Shown: positions 23,313 through 34,993, numbered from the stretch's first letter. The stretch: DNA of 64,000 nt from Tigriopus japonicus (GCA_010645155.1 CM021317.1:7387417-7451416); one strand, 5' to 3'. A program made the numbers and translations. Notes: generated from the sequence alone by a model not told the origin.

Positions 23313-24760
23313 ACCTAACAAAACAACTCGTTAAAAAAAGAACATTGGAACCACAAAAACAATTTCTGTTCTTTTTACCATTTAAAGCAAAGCATTTTTT
23401 GACCATATTCAAATTTTTTTTGGTCCTTGCTTTTATCTTAAAATAAATTTCTTGTTTTGGGATTTTTCCCCACTTCTTTCCCTTTCCTGAATTAACCACC
23501 TTTTATTTGACATTACTAATTTTACCTCCAATTCCCCATGGATTTGCAAAAAGGAATGGTCAAACATCAAAATTGGACAAACTTAAGTGCCTAAAATGTT
23601 AATGGAGATACTCTAAATCTGAATTAAAATTTTGGTATGGATCATACTTGAAATTCATTATTAACTGTCGGGCTTTTCACGCCAATCTTCAAAGGGTTTT
23701 CCTTTTTTTTATTCAACCAAAAACCATTCCATGCACATTTAAAACCCCTGATTAATATTTGAGGCACTCTAGTTTGTCCAAAACTGATGGCTGACCGTTG
23801 CTATCTAAAAATACATGCACATCATAGGCTGTGTGTGTTGTTGCCACAAAAATTACGCTAGATGGCGCACTTTTTATCTGTCCTCTTTGATTATAGTGCA
23901 CTAGGCGAGCCACGAACATTAAATCCTCCAACAACCGAAAGAAAACATGTTTTAAAATTCTTCTTCAGCCAACTTTAAAAGATTTTTGAGCCAAAGATGA
24001 TGACTTTTTTCTCATTTTTTGTTGTTTTTAGTTTTCTATACTGAGTCCACTTAATTAAATTATCCCTCTTTCTGTACCACAGTTTCCTTTGTTCTGTTTC
24101 TACCACGCGTAGCAAAATGCAAACCAATGCAACGTTTGTATCAGCCTTAAATCACATTTTTTTTCTCTTGAACAATGACTACAAAACATTTTCTAATTAG
24201 CTTTGTTAAATTCTTGAACTTGTAATTATACGAATCTCCTACTTCTTCAGCGACATTTGAATACAAGTGTTAGTCAATAAATCCGTCGATTCCTAATAAT
24301 TTGCTATTGGCGCGCTGCCTCTTTGCTTGCCTTTAAAAGTGAGTGGGACAGAATTGGATGTTGCGCATTTGCGCCAACCATGCAAATGTAGTGCTACATA
24401 CCCCAAAGCAAGCATTTCTCGTGCGCAAAATGCAGGAGATGGATGCGGTTTGGAATGAGCCCGATGTTTGGTGCCGTGCTTTAACTACCGGTCTTGTCCA
24501 AGCCATTGAAGCCATCTTGAAACAAGTCTCCACCTTTTTCAGATTGGCACGACACAAGAAATCGGGATGTTTCGGACAACCTGAACTTGACACACTAACG
24601 GAGAACGACGAGGCCCGAAATGTCCCTTTCAAGCGCTAGAAATTGACACATTGAACACCCGCACACTCTCACACACAAATTTGTACACATCTCCGTTAAT
24701 CCGCCAACCAGGACCTGTCCAAAGCCTGACTAATTTCTTTGGTACTTACCTTCATCGTAC
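23313..24760. other. intergenic, no supported gene
   Basis: AT-rich. Overlapping frames of about 98 residues on both strands at 24333-24640 have no recognised motif and the plus one lacks an ATG at its start. Nothing is called. Confidence 0.4.
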
Positions 24761-24766
24761 ACTAGT

Positions 24767-24776
24767 GTATATATAT
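24767..24776 (+). promoter_or_regulatory. TATA box of gene A
   Basis: A TATATATATT run lies about 34 bp before TCAGTT (24801), an arthropod-type initiator. The ATG is at 24828, so the 5' UTR would be about 27 nt. Confidence 0.6.
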
Positions 24777-24827
24777 TCAGCCAATATCCCATGATCCTCA
24801 TCAGTTCCTTCCTCAGTTCAGTTCAAT

Positions 24828-26283
24828 ATGGATCCCTCAGTCAAGTCCTTTTTCAATACTTTGGTTTTCTGCCTGATCTTGGGTCTCTCCTTGTCAGATT
24901 CTGATTCAAACTCATCTAGTCTTCAAACCAGTCAATCACTAGTGCAAGAATATACCTATAAAGAAAATCAAAACCATCATCTAGTCAAAAGGGCCTATGA
25001 CTTTGGGGCCTTCAACTTCACAGCTTATTTTGATCGTCTCTTTGGACCAGACACGTTCACAAATCAGTTGGGAATTGCCACCATATTGCTCATTCTTCGA
25101 GGAGGTGTTTTCATTGTAGCAGGTAAGACTATTAAGTTAGTTAAACAAGGATTATTGCAACACAAGTTCCTTTTTTTTAAGTCCATTAGTTTCGATTTAT
25201 TTATCAAACTGGGCGACATGGTTTTATCGGGGTCTTTCGCAATAAACTTTTTGAGGAACGAAATTTAACCACCGATTTAGCTTAAAACCAGTTCAGATAC
25301 CTGAAAGTAGTAATGCAACATTACACCTTTTCCATTTGAAGTAAAATTTGCGTCTTAAAAAGTTGAACCTGGGATATTGCTTGAACATTGACTTTTTCTT
25401 TTGACATTATGAGCAAATTTCATAATAGATACAATGAGACTATAAAAGTATCTTGCCCACTTTTAACATTTATGAATGAACGCTATAAGAAATAGAGTAG
25501 ATTGGTTCCTTTATATTTTTTTGGAGCGTCATGCGTTAAGGTAAAACGAAAACACTTCAAAAATTACCAAAAAAATGGGTTGAATAACGGAAAATTGATG
25601 TGCCGTCTCTATGGGCACAGAACTTTCCAGTAACATTGAGAAAAGCTCAAAGCTCAAAAATAAAAAGAAATCCAAATCTAGATCTTGGCCTTCATAAAAT
25701 CACTTTCATTGACTTTCCAAACCAATATGTAAAGAGCTTGAATACACCATTTGCTTGCTCACGCCTGGTTTTTTTTCTATTAGGTGCCATCTATTGCTTC
25801 CTATTGGCCACAACCACCGGTGAAGTGAGAAAGTCCGTCGAAAGTTTGGACTATCTTCTGGGTCTTGACGTTCTTGCCGACGGTTTCGGTCGAAACGTTC
25901 GTATCTGGATCTTTGTTTTGGGTGGTCGTTTGATTTTCGATCTGATCTTTTATGGACCTCAACGCACCTTGGAAGGTTTTACCAATAAAACCATCAAGGA
26001 AGTCATCACTTTCCCTTTCAAAAATGCCACCACACGACTCTTTTTGGGCCGATGGATCTTGGAAGGAATCGCTCTCGTTGTGGGATTCATTGCCATGTCT
26101 GCCATTGGTCAACATCCATTTTTCGGAAATACTCCCCCTATAACCCGTAATGGCCGAGCTTTCGAAAATACTGCCAATGTACCAAAGAAAATCCGTCAGG
26201 ATTTCGTGTCTCTTTTAGACGGGTTAGACGCACGAGCTGTGAAAAGTTGGCTTTCGAGTGAATTAGCCAGTGCTAGTCCATAA
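24828..26283 (+). CDS. gene A, secretory-pathway three-TM protein, unrecognised family
   Basis: Exons 24828-25122 and 25784-26283 (phase-1 intron, 661 bp) give 264 residues. There is a signal peptide (about 1-22), a short polar spacer, Lys-Arg at 54-55 before AYDFG, then LFGPDTF and a first membrane segment (about 80-108) split by the intron at its Ala/Gly. The conserved SLDYL...GRNVR block follows, then membrane segments at about 139-156 and 189-207 and a hydrophilic tail. Exon 2 is about 40% identical by eye to that of gene B over 99 residues; gene C shares the layout. No known domain was recognised. The signal peptide and Lys-Arg site suggest processing in the secretory pathway and residence in a membrane. 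That role is inference. AATAAA lies at 26474-26479. Confidence 0.8.
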
Positions 26284-26358
26284 TCAATTTAGCAATTCTT
26301 AGTTCTAGATTTTTAATGAATGTACGTTATAGATTGAATCAATCGATATACTTAAACC

Positions 26359-26364
26359 TTTATT
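26359..26364 (-). terminator. polyadenylation signal of the minus-strand peptide gene
   Basis: AATAAA on the minus strand about 310 bp past the peptide gene's stop. It lies between the ends of gene A and the peptide gene, so their 3' UTRs probably overlap. Confidence 0.4.
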
Positions 26365-26674
26365 CACGCACGCAATATTGGCATACTCCCCTCAAATATG
26401 GCCATGTTAGGTCAAGTTTTTTATAATGCGACATCAAATCAAAAATATCCTCGCGAGTGCAATAGATCACTGAAATAAACAGCTGTTTACACAATGAATG
26501 GAGATTCGTTTGAAAGGGAAACAAGTGTTACCATCAACAACTCTAATGCCAAGTGCTGAAGTACGTACATGTTCATGTTATTGAATGTCTACATGTGATG
26601 TGATAAAACAAAGCGGAAATACAGAAACTGTTCTTGCTTGTTGTGGGGCATCAATCAATCAATTTTGGTTGAAA

Positions 26675-29600
26675 TTAGCCGACACGAGTCTTCCAGAGAG
26701 CGGAAAGTTGCGGGGTCTTGGATCCACTCCGACCAGATACTTCGATAGTGCTGTCATCAAGGGCTTTCTTCACCAACCGACTGATGGCCAAGTTCCTGTA
26801 GATCCTCAAATCGTCATCATAATCGTTAACGAACTCCTCGGGGTCTAAAAGAGATCGTAAATGATGGTGAATTTAAGTTGAAAACAACAATGAAGTGACG
26901 CATTGGTTCTCCTGGAACATGACAGCGGTAATAGAAATGTTGCAAAACCAGTTTGCTTCCAAAAAAAGAGAATGATGTTTAACATGAATTTTCTATCACG
27001 GAGTTTCATGAAATTTACAATGTGGGTTTGTTTACATTTTATTTAAGATATGCAAGACCTCGAAAAACGTAGACAGGTTCCAGACAGGTGTATGCAAATT
27101 TGGTCAACTTTTCTTCATTGAATGGAATCAATATGCGGAAAGATTTTTGGTCTTTTTGATGTGACCAATCCCTACCAAAATCGGAAGCATTCAAACACCG
27201 TAAAGCATAACTAAAGAATTGAGTTTGATAAAAAACACTTTACCAGAGGAATTGGTCCAGGAAAGACGTGATGCATTACACAGTACAATTAAAATTGGAC
27301 TTGCAATGCTCGATATATAAAAAAACCTTGTGGCAAGCATATGTTTGCCTCTTACTGCTAGATTTACCGGGCATTGCAATGAAATTTAGACACTTAATTT
27401 TACAACCTTGATGAATAAATTAATGGGTTTTGTGACTTGACCATTAAATAACTTTCTGAGATATTATGGCAAGAAGCAACAAATATTTAGTAAACAAAGC
27501 ACAAATCTGTAAGTGCTAAGAATTAGAGGACATGGAACGTGACAACCGGATCAGGATTCGTGCGCTCCTTGACAATGGAGTGCCACCCACCAAGGTCGCA
27601 AGGCAATTGGGAGTGTAAAGGGCGACAGTTTACAACGTGAAAGGACGGGAGGAACTCAACAGGAAGCCTGGCAGTGGAAAGAAACCGATTCTGGACCACG
27701 ATGAGGTCAAGAGGGCTGTCGAGGCTACGCCACTTAAGTCATTGACCAAGCACGCAGTCGACATGGGTGTGTCTGCCTCCACGATGTCAAGGACAGTCAG
27801 GAGCATGGGTGGAAAGTCCCTGGTGAGGCTGGAAAGGCCATTGCTCACCCGCCCACACCTCCAAGGCTGCCCAGAACTTCCTCACTGCCCAGTTTGACAT
27901 CATGGATTTTTGGCCAAAGTCAATGTGGCCACCGTACTCTCCAGATGCAAACCCATTGGACTTCGCATTCTGGCCGTACATTGAGGCAAAGGCCTGCTCT
28001 GTCCGCCACCCAAATGTTGACGCCCTTAAGGCTGCGGTCAGCGAGCACTGGGACAGCATGGACCAAGACTATGTCGTCAAGGTGTGCAAGACCTTCCGGA
28101 AGCGCCTTGAGGCCATCATTGCAGCTGACGGTGGCTACATTGAATAGGTGAGTACATATACCTCCTGACAACAAGTACTGTGAGTACCAGGCGTGACAAT
28201 CACCAGGTTGCTGAAGTAGATCTTGTCGAAATTGCCGAGTCAAAGTGTCCAAATTTCATTGCAATCCCCGGTATTTTAGACAAACCAGCTTTTGATGTAA
28301 GAATAACTCTCGATTGAAGAATATTATTGATGTCTTGTATAGTCTCAGTAAGGTACTTCAAAAGCAAACAAAAGAAAGATTATTTCTTCTGTATGATATT
28401 CTTGTCACCATTTCACTTGCAAATAACTTCAGCAGGTGACCTTTTATTCGTGTTTCCAGCCTTGACTATACTTTGAAGTTCAACATTCTGTCAAAATCAA
28501 GAAACAATTTCCAAATAAACTTTGCGAAAAGTCGTTAAAGCATAAGATGAAATTTTGGCGTTCTCAAAAACGAAAGAAAAACAAAGAAGACTCTTCCTTA
28601 TTTTACGCTAGTAGGTCGGTTGTTGAGGTTGTTTAGAAGTATAGTAAAAGCATAGCTTGAAACACCAAAGAAGCACATGAGACGGAGTAGAAATAATCAT
28701 GCTCGATCCAGTTTTGCTACATAAGCTGCGTTTTTAAATCGCAGCTGATGCAGCGAAACTGGATCGAGCATGATTATTTCTACTACGTGTCGTGTGCTTC
28801 TTTTTTGTTTCTAGACGTGCTTTTACTGTACTTCCAAAACTACCTCAACAACCGACCTTATACCTCCAAACTACCTCAATAACTGACCTAGTCTCATTCT
28901 TGAACTAAGGAAGGAAAGTGTGCTCATGTTGAGAGCAGGAACACCAATCAAGCTTCTGGCATTCAAATTAAGTTATGGAATTGGATGACTAGGAATTCCA
29001 TGAGAAGCGATAGAAAGAAAGAGGTCAATTTATAAAAAATATGTACAGTATTTGTAGTAAATGCCCTCCAATTCATTGATTTCTTACAAGTAATTTTTTT
29101 AATTTAAGCCTCTCCCAAAAGCTTATTCAAAGGCTGAAAAGTGATTTTCCTATAAAATTGTAAGGAGCGATGTTAATGTAATTTCCTTCAGCTTAAATCG
29201 GCATGTTTTGGGGATTTGCGTTTTTTAAAAACATGTGTTCCAAAGATGGAACTTTGAAAAATGAAATATCCTACAACAATTGGAAAAGTGATCATATTAG
29301 ACTCCTTGAGAATGATTTTGTCCAAGAATAACTTCTGTATAATGCCTTTTTTATCCTCGTGATGTTCACAAGATCAGATTTGCAAAAAACGCAATATCAT
29401 GGAGTAACGCATGAAGGTCGTACTAGAATATGGATAAATTCTAGAATATGGATAAACATGAATGATATGTAAACTAGAATTATTCATGTTTGGTTCCATA
29501 AATGATTTCATGCACAAACATACAATAAGCTGAAGTGTCTCGACCGCAAGTACAGTTAAAAACTACGTTACTAGGAAGAGCAAGCGTGTGAAATAAGGAG

Positions 29601-32600
29601 GAATTCAAAGGTGTTGAATACAGTTTTGACATGTCAATCAAATCAACGGTTTCTTACACAGTCGAACACTTGGCCTTCCGGTAATGTTTTGATGAGGGTG
29701 GAGGTCAAGGTTCTCAAAACATTTTACCCTGGGCCCCCTTGGAGCTTCTATAATATTCACCTACTTATTTCCTAGAAATCTGCACTCTTTGTATCGCCTT
29801 GGATTTCAAATAGTTAGTAAGTTGCGGTGGAATTATCTAAACATATCTTGTCATTTTGCGGATCGCTAAAACAATGAGGAGCATTTCCTTTTTATTTTGA
29901 ATGATACAAGTCATAATTTGAGAACAGTTTTTTTTGACAAAGAGTATAGAAACCTCAGGCGCTTTTGAAATGAATATAGTTTTTTTCCCTTTAACTGCCA
30001 AAAAAAGCCATCTTTTGTTTGCGACCAAATTTAGAAGATAATCTTATCAGTTATCATGTACTGCCAATTAGTAAGAGACCAAAAGAGGATTTAACCGAAA
30101 CCGAAACCATAAGTAGCTGACTACAAAATTATATGTAAAAATTCACTTAAAACTCAAATTACTCATGTATTCGATGTTTTGGGTAATCGCAAATTTAATG
30201 AATCTGAAAACTTTAATTTCAGAATTTTTTGGAACCAAAAAATCTTCGAATGTGTTGTCAAATTCCACTCTTTACAGTGCATGTCTACTTTCGGTTTCGG
30301 TAGGCATAACCGAAACCAAAATTTCGGCCGAAAGCACTTCCGGTCCATCACTACTGTCAATATCTAGACTGAGTTCTTTTGAAAATCATTGATGATGGGT
30401 CAATAAAGTCTTTCACGAAACCCAAAGTCTCTTGCTGTCTACTTGGTGAACTTGATAAAACGAATACCATAAACGGCTTTCACGGTTTCAGAAATTTCGT
30501 GTCTGTTCAATTTTATTCTCCATTTATATTTTGTCATTGGTTTACTTTTCTAGTTAAGGTAGTAGTAAACAATGTGTTTTTGGGGGATCTTGACGGAAAC
30601 AAATATCTTTTGCCACCTTGGTGGGTGTTTTCATCTATTGCTTTTTTTTCTTTCTTTTTCCATTTATCATATTTTTGTCGATGCATTAGTGCGCGCACCC
30701 ATGCAACTTCTAGCTTAGTGGAAGAGAAATTAGGACCGAAACTAGTTTAAAAATGCAACCAAAATTGATTGGCAAGGTGTCTTTTTTATTCGTGCAGAAA
30801 GCCGCCTAACCAAGAAAAGCCAATTGCTAGCTAGCTCTCTTACATCTTATCAAATCCACTCTCACTCAATGGAGCCAATTCATCGACCCTTAGCCAACAT
30901 TTTCTTGGTATATCCAAATAATTTCCACGAAGGACGATAAGCCCAATTAGAGCTCGAATTACTCGCCTTCGTTGATTCAAGTTCATAATGTTGCACTTCA
31001 TAGTGCACATGCATCTTTGTATTGCTCATTTGTATTCTTTGCCGTGAAGATTATTCATGCCACTCAAGTGCAAAAATGTGGATGGATGTGTCTGTATTTT
31101 CAATCAAATGCAATCACCAGGCCATTAATTGGCCAGAAGACAATTTGGAGTCTCCGTCTCCAAAAGCCATTTCCTGATTAGAAGGCAAAAGTAATCATAC
31201 GTTGGCAAACTGGATTGAGTTTCCATCATTGATTGACCAACAACACTCCATACAAGTGAGTGAGTGAATGACAGACATTTCGTTGCTAAACGGGTTCACC
31301 TGCGTGCAATTAGGCTGCACTTGCCTGTCTACAACAGTCAGAAGCGAGTTTGCACTGCTAATGCATGTGAATTTCGATCATTCATTAGATTATGGGAACT
31401 TCTTAGGTAACTGTGAGAGCGTGTCTCAGCAAAGGGGGAAAACATTATTTTACGGAAAGCTAGGGATGAGTATTCATGAGTGGTTTTTTTGTCTAGAAGA
31501 ATTGCTTTTGAGATATTTTTTGAAAATGAACGCCTCAACGTAGAGTGAAGAGCGAAGGGATCATTTTGGGAAAATGACAGAAATGTGGCTGAATTTGAAA
31601 TCAGTTTTAGTTTCAAAGTGAGTGTTTTGCACTGTTTGTATTTTTTCACGCAAATCGAAAACTAAAACCGATTCGACAAAAACCTATTGTGCTCCAATGC
31701 TTTTCAAAAAAAAAATATCGCCATAAACAAAAAACTTTTTTTTATAGTTACTGACCATGGCCGCTAAATTTTGGTAAAAAATATTGCCAAAAAATGTATT
31801 ATTTTTTGTAATCATTTTGAGAAATAATGTAACGAAATCGGATTTTTTGGTAATCTATTTCTCAATGATTGCAGCAGAAACTGACCTTTACCACTTTTCT
31901 TATACTCCCATCATCTGGAAGTCCTACTTCATTGCATGGAATAGGTGGAAAACTAAATACACACTGTTACAACTGTAATCATTCATTCCTTTATGCATCT
32001 TTTACTACTTTGATTTTTTCCACATCATTCTAAAGGAAACAAGCAATTTTCCCAGATTTTTTTGAAATTTTACCACTTTTATAACTTTGGACAAAACTGC
32101 ATATTTTTGTAATACTATTGTAAAATATGTATTAGATGTATCTGGTAGCCCCGTAGATAAGCTAGATATTTTTGTTGTAACAAAAACATCTAATGTCAGC
32201 TTGTTTTCTAACCTTGATTTTACAGGTGAAGTAACTTTCAGAAAATTTTCAGCACAACAAGCAATTTTCCACATTTTCTTGTAAAATTTTCCACATTTGT
32301 GTAATTTTGGACAAAAATAGAAGATTTTGGTTATTACTACTGTGTAAAAAGTCATTTACAACTATCTGATGGCCCTTCTAATGACATTGCCTTTTAATTG
32401 ATATTTGGATAGAACGGAGTTTTGTCATTGCTTTTTATAAATTAATTTTGCAAACGATTTTTTCTTTCCATAAAAGTCTTGGAATATTCATCCTCCTTTT
32501 TTAGACTTTATTGGAACCTTTTGAGGCGTTCTAAAACTAGATAAATGTGTTTCCAGTTTACTCCAATTAATTAAACTTTGGATAAAAAACTTTTCCAAGA

Positions 32601-32801
32601 ACTAAAATCACAATGCATAACTGGAGACCTGAGTTTTCCCGAGATGAGAATCGACAAAGCACAAGTATATGGAATTTTATAAAAAGCTCTCTTACCATAT
32701 TGAATAGCTTTGGCGCCCCTTTTACCCTGTAAGTAATTGGGCAACGCCGAAGCCACAACAGCCAAGGACAGGCAGAACAATAACGAGATGGAAAGTTTCA
32801 T
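26675..32801 (-). CDS. candidate neuropeptide-like secreted precursor, two exons
   Basis: Exon 1 is 32801-32696 and exon 2 is 26844-26675. Exon 1 ends at a GTAAGA donor with one base of a codon. Exon 2 starts after TCTCTTTTAG with the other two bases, and the total is 276 nt, or 91 residues plus stop. Residues 1-19 form a clean signal peptide (MKLSISLLFCLSL, then AVVASA). Next comes LPNYLQ-GKR, where Gly-Lys-Arg is the classic signal for cleavage and C-terminal amidation. After GAKAIQY comes an acidic stretch (DPEEFVNDYDDD), then RLVKK, and the protein ends ...LSALWKTRVG. There are no cysteines. I do not recognise the family. A TATA box precedes exon 1. The 5851-bp intron (26845-32695) is full of transposon remnants. 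An intermediate exon cannot be excluded, but none is needed for the frame. Confidence 0.65.
27367..28271 (+). mobile_element. deleted mariner/maT-type transposon
   Basis: A 905-bp element with about 30-bp TIRs: CCGGGCATTGCAATGAAATT at the left and its near-inverse at the right, flanked by TA on each side. It sits in the intron of the peptide gene and holds a broken transposase. Confidence 0.88.
27532..28147 (+). pseudogene. broken mariner/maT-type transposase
   Basis: The frame begins MERDNRIRIRALLDNG (N-terminal helix-turn-helix), meets a TAA at 27616 after RQLGV, and continues into GSGKKP, DEVKRAVEATPLKSL and MGVSAST. The middle, including the first two catalytic aspartates, is deleted. 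A second frame resumes with PYSPDANPLDFAFWPYIEA, which carries the third catalytic residue as Asp, as in mariner/maT rather than Tc1. It ends DGGYIE at 28147. The copy cannot make transposase. Confidence 0.85.
28613..28858. repeat. hairpin (foldback) MITE, copy 2
   Basis: A 246-bp near-perfect palindrome. GAAATAATCATGCTCGATCC (28700-28719) is answered by its inverse about 40 bp on, and the ends are AGGTCGGTTGTTGAGGT and its inverse. An extra copy of the right terminus follows at about 28866-28892. Transcripts would fold into a long hairpin. Confidence 0.85.
28893..30079. other. intron DNA of the peptide gene, nothing recognised
   Basis: AT-rich, no coding exon or repeat family recognised. 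Short duplicated phrases around TAGAATATGGATAAA (about 29425-29455) form a local direct repeat. Confidence 0.35.
30080..30354. repeat. hAT-type MITE, ACCGAAACC family, 5'-truncated copy
   Basis: The interior and right end match the copy at 22973-23304: GTGCATGTCTACTTTCGG, then GGTCCATCACTA. The left TIR is lost. Confidence 0.75.
30355..31754. other. intron DNA of the peptide gene, nothing recognised
   Basis: Several long open frames here start at non-ATG codons and show no motif. None is supported as an exon. Confidence 0.35.
31755..32377. repeat. hAT-type MITE, CAGGGCCA family, copy 2
   Basis: Diverged relative of 21993-22625 with the same order of motifs: TTTTGGTAAAAAATATTGCC at the left and CAACTATCTGATGGCCCTT at the right. 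The flanks TTACTGAC and CTAATGAC match at 6 of 8 positions. Confidence 0.65.
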
Positions 32802-32847
32802 TCTCAAGAAGTGGATTGAATGACATCGAAGGGAACGAGTACAGTTG

Positions 32848-32855
32848 CTTTTATA
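32848..32855 (-). promoter_or_regulatory. TATA box of the peptide gene
   Basis: TATAAAAG on the minus strand, 47 bp before the ATG. Transcription would begin about 30 bp downstream, leaving a 5' UTR of about 20 nt. This supports exon 1 at 32801-32696 as a true first exon. Confidence 0.6.
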
Positions 32856-32858
32856 CAA

Positions 32859-33627
32859 AACCCATGTTTATAAGCCCTTCATCATACCTGTGCAACATTT
32901 CATGTCGACAAAGCTCAATTTCATGCGATCATTCATCATTTGAGTTCTAATACCTAGTTACTGACGTAGAGAACGACCAATCCATGGAGACCAAAGAGAA
33001 CAGAACAATCGTTCGTGGTTAAATGAGATAAGAGGACGTAAATCCAGGCCAGACCTCAGCATCCTTGAAGACACCTTAAAGATTAAAAAGTACATGTGTT
33101 CAATCAACCCTCCAAGGCTCGAATCCTGTCAATCAATGGTTGATATGTTTTTTTCGAAGGTTAAGAAAATTGGCAATTTTAATCATAAGTGCAATCAAGT
33201 ATGAACATCATTGAAGGTATCGCACACTTACCGAACTCCTCCTCTAACTGCATTTACAGATTTACAGTTGGACATGTCAATCAGATTCGAATTGCAGATG
33301 TTCCTGGGATGTCGTCTTTGGCCAGTAATTAGTCTGACAAATCTCCAACGTGTCTGACAATCGATCGGAGAACATGTCAGGATTTGAACTGGTAATTAAA
33401 GAAGAATTTGCGCGGATGATTCACTTGGTTGAGGTCAAAACCTGCGATTACCACATTTGCAAGGCAAAAAATGCTCCATGAACTTGAACTAAATGATCAC
33501 GACAAAGTGAGTGCTAAATTACTTATCTCTCGGTTATTGAAGGTGAAATTGGAATGAAAAGGCATCTCTAAATTTGCCGTACATGTTTGCTAATAATTGT
33601 TTTTGTCAAACTAAAAATCATCCAAAA
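32859..33627. other. upstream region of the peptide gene
   Basis: No gene or repeat recognised. Confidence 0.35.
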
Positions 33628-33655
33628 GTCATAATTAGAGACAGGAAATTTCGAC

Positions 33656-33998
33656 TAGTGACGGACCGAAAGGGCTCACAACAGAAACCGAAAGTTTCGG
33701 CTGAAAGAGGGCTTAACCGAAACCGAAACCGAAACCGAAAGGAGCTGACTACAAAATAGTATAAATGCAAAATCTACCTTAAAAATTAAATTGCTCATGT
33801 ATTCGATGTTCCGTAGTCGCAAATTTTGAAAAAATCGGGAAACTTAAAATTTCAAATGTTTTTTGGACGAAAAATTTTTCGATTTTGTCGTCAAACTCCA
33901 TCCTTTACAGTGCATGTCTACTTTCGGTTTCGGTAGGCATAACCGAAACCGAAGTTTTGGTCGTAATTTCGGCCAAAAGCGCTTTTGGTCCATCACTA
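33656..33998. repeat. hAT-type MITE, ACCGAAACC family, nested copy
   Basis: A 343-bp element with TAGTGACGGACCGAAAG and inverse ends, flanked by a perfect 8-bp duplication ATTTCGAC (33648-33655 and 33999-34006). It interrupts the older hAT element at 33636-34985. Confidence 0.9.
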
Positions 33999-34698
33999 AT
34001 TTCGACGAACAAAAATGTCAAATTAGACGAAAAAAGACGAATAAAGTTACCCAATTAGACAAAAAAGGACTAATTAAAGTCTGCATTAAACGAAAGAATG
34101 ACTAGTAAGATGCAAAATCGAATCAAGTTGCTCGCAAGGAAAGAAAATCGCCACTAAAAAGAACTATTAAAACTTCTGCCCATAAAGTAGTCGAAATGTA
34201 TGACATTTTTGCCGAAAAAAACGAAATATAAAAACCGAACTAAAATTTAATGCAAAGACGGCAATTATAGAAAATTTATAAAAGGAAGTACCAAATAAAC
34301 ATGTAATTATCAGTAGCACAAATAAATAAAAAAAAAACAATAGTACAACAAGTATGCCCCTTATTGAATAACGTAGTTAGTAGAGCTATAGAAAAACAGA
34401 TATGCCGACACGTTAATTGTTCTCAAAGCCAGATAGCTTTTTCAATATAACTGTGATCTTTTCCTTCTGTGTTGTGTTTGTCAGGCAACTTTACCAATGA
34501 TTTATTCTTGTGGATCTGATTTTGTTTGTGCAAAAACACAACTGACGATCAAATTTTTGCTCTGTCCCAAGCATGTTGCGTTGATGCGTTGAACTTTTTT
34601 AGGTTTTTATTTTTATCTGAAAATTGAAATCTGCTTACAGAACTTAAAATCCAAGAAAAATCCCTATTTTGGCCAATTAGACGAAATAGCATTGCTCG

Positions 34699-34913
34699 AT
34701 TTGACGAAAAAAATCCAAATTTGACGAAAAAAATCCAAATTTGACGAAAAAAATCCAAATTTGACGAAAAAAAATCCAAATTTGACGAAAAAAATCCAAA
34801 TTTGACGAAAAAAATCCAAATTTGACGAAAAAAATCCAAATTTGACGAAAAAAATCCAAATTTGACGAAAAAAATCCAAATTTGACGAAAAAAATCCAAA
34901 TTTGACGAAAAAA
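34699..34913. repeat. 20-bp tandem array (11 units)
   Basis: The unit AAATTTGACGAAAAAAATCC repeats 11 times almost without change; one unit has an extra A. The minus strand has no stop in any frame of the unit, which explains three overlapping spurious minus-strand frames. The array lies wholly inside the hAT element 33636-34985. Confidence 0.95.
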
Positions 34914-34993
34914 CTTTTCGCAGCGAATGAAGTTAAAAAGACGAAAAAAGAAGAATGCGTTTTTGTCTAAAGTTCCCCGTTCCTAGTCATAAT

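Larger units (their letters stand above)
33636..34985. mobile_element. older non-autonomous hAT element with internal satellite
   Basis: The ends TAGAGACAGGAAATTT and (inverse) TAGGAACGGGGAACTTT are flanked by a perfect 8-bp duplication GTCATAAT (33628-33635 and 34986-34993). The interior is rich in GACGAAAA motifs and holds an 11-unit 20-bp array. A younger hAT MITE (33656-33998) has landed 20 bp inside its left end. No transposase is present. Confidence 0.82.

Noticed and set aside
24333..24640. Overlapping frames of about 98 residues on both strands
   Set aside because: Neither matches a known protein, the plus frame starts at GTG, and they mirror each other, as chance frames in a less AT-rich patch do.
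30165..30392. Frames on both strands at 30.2 kb
   Set aside because: They lie within the ACCGAAACC hAT MITE, which is non-coding.
34549..34899. Three overlapping minus-strand frames rich in FFRQIW/FVKFGFF
   Set aside because: They are readings of the 20-bp tandem array, which has no stop on the minus strand in any frame. The length not being a multiple of three moves the same DNA through all frames.
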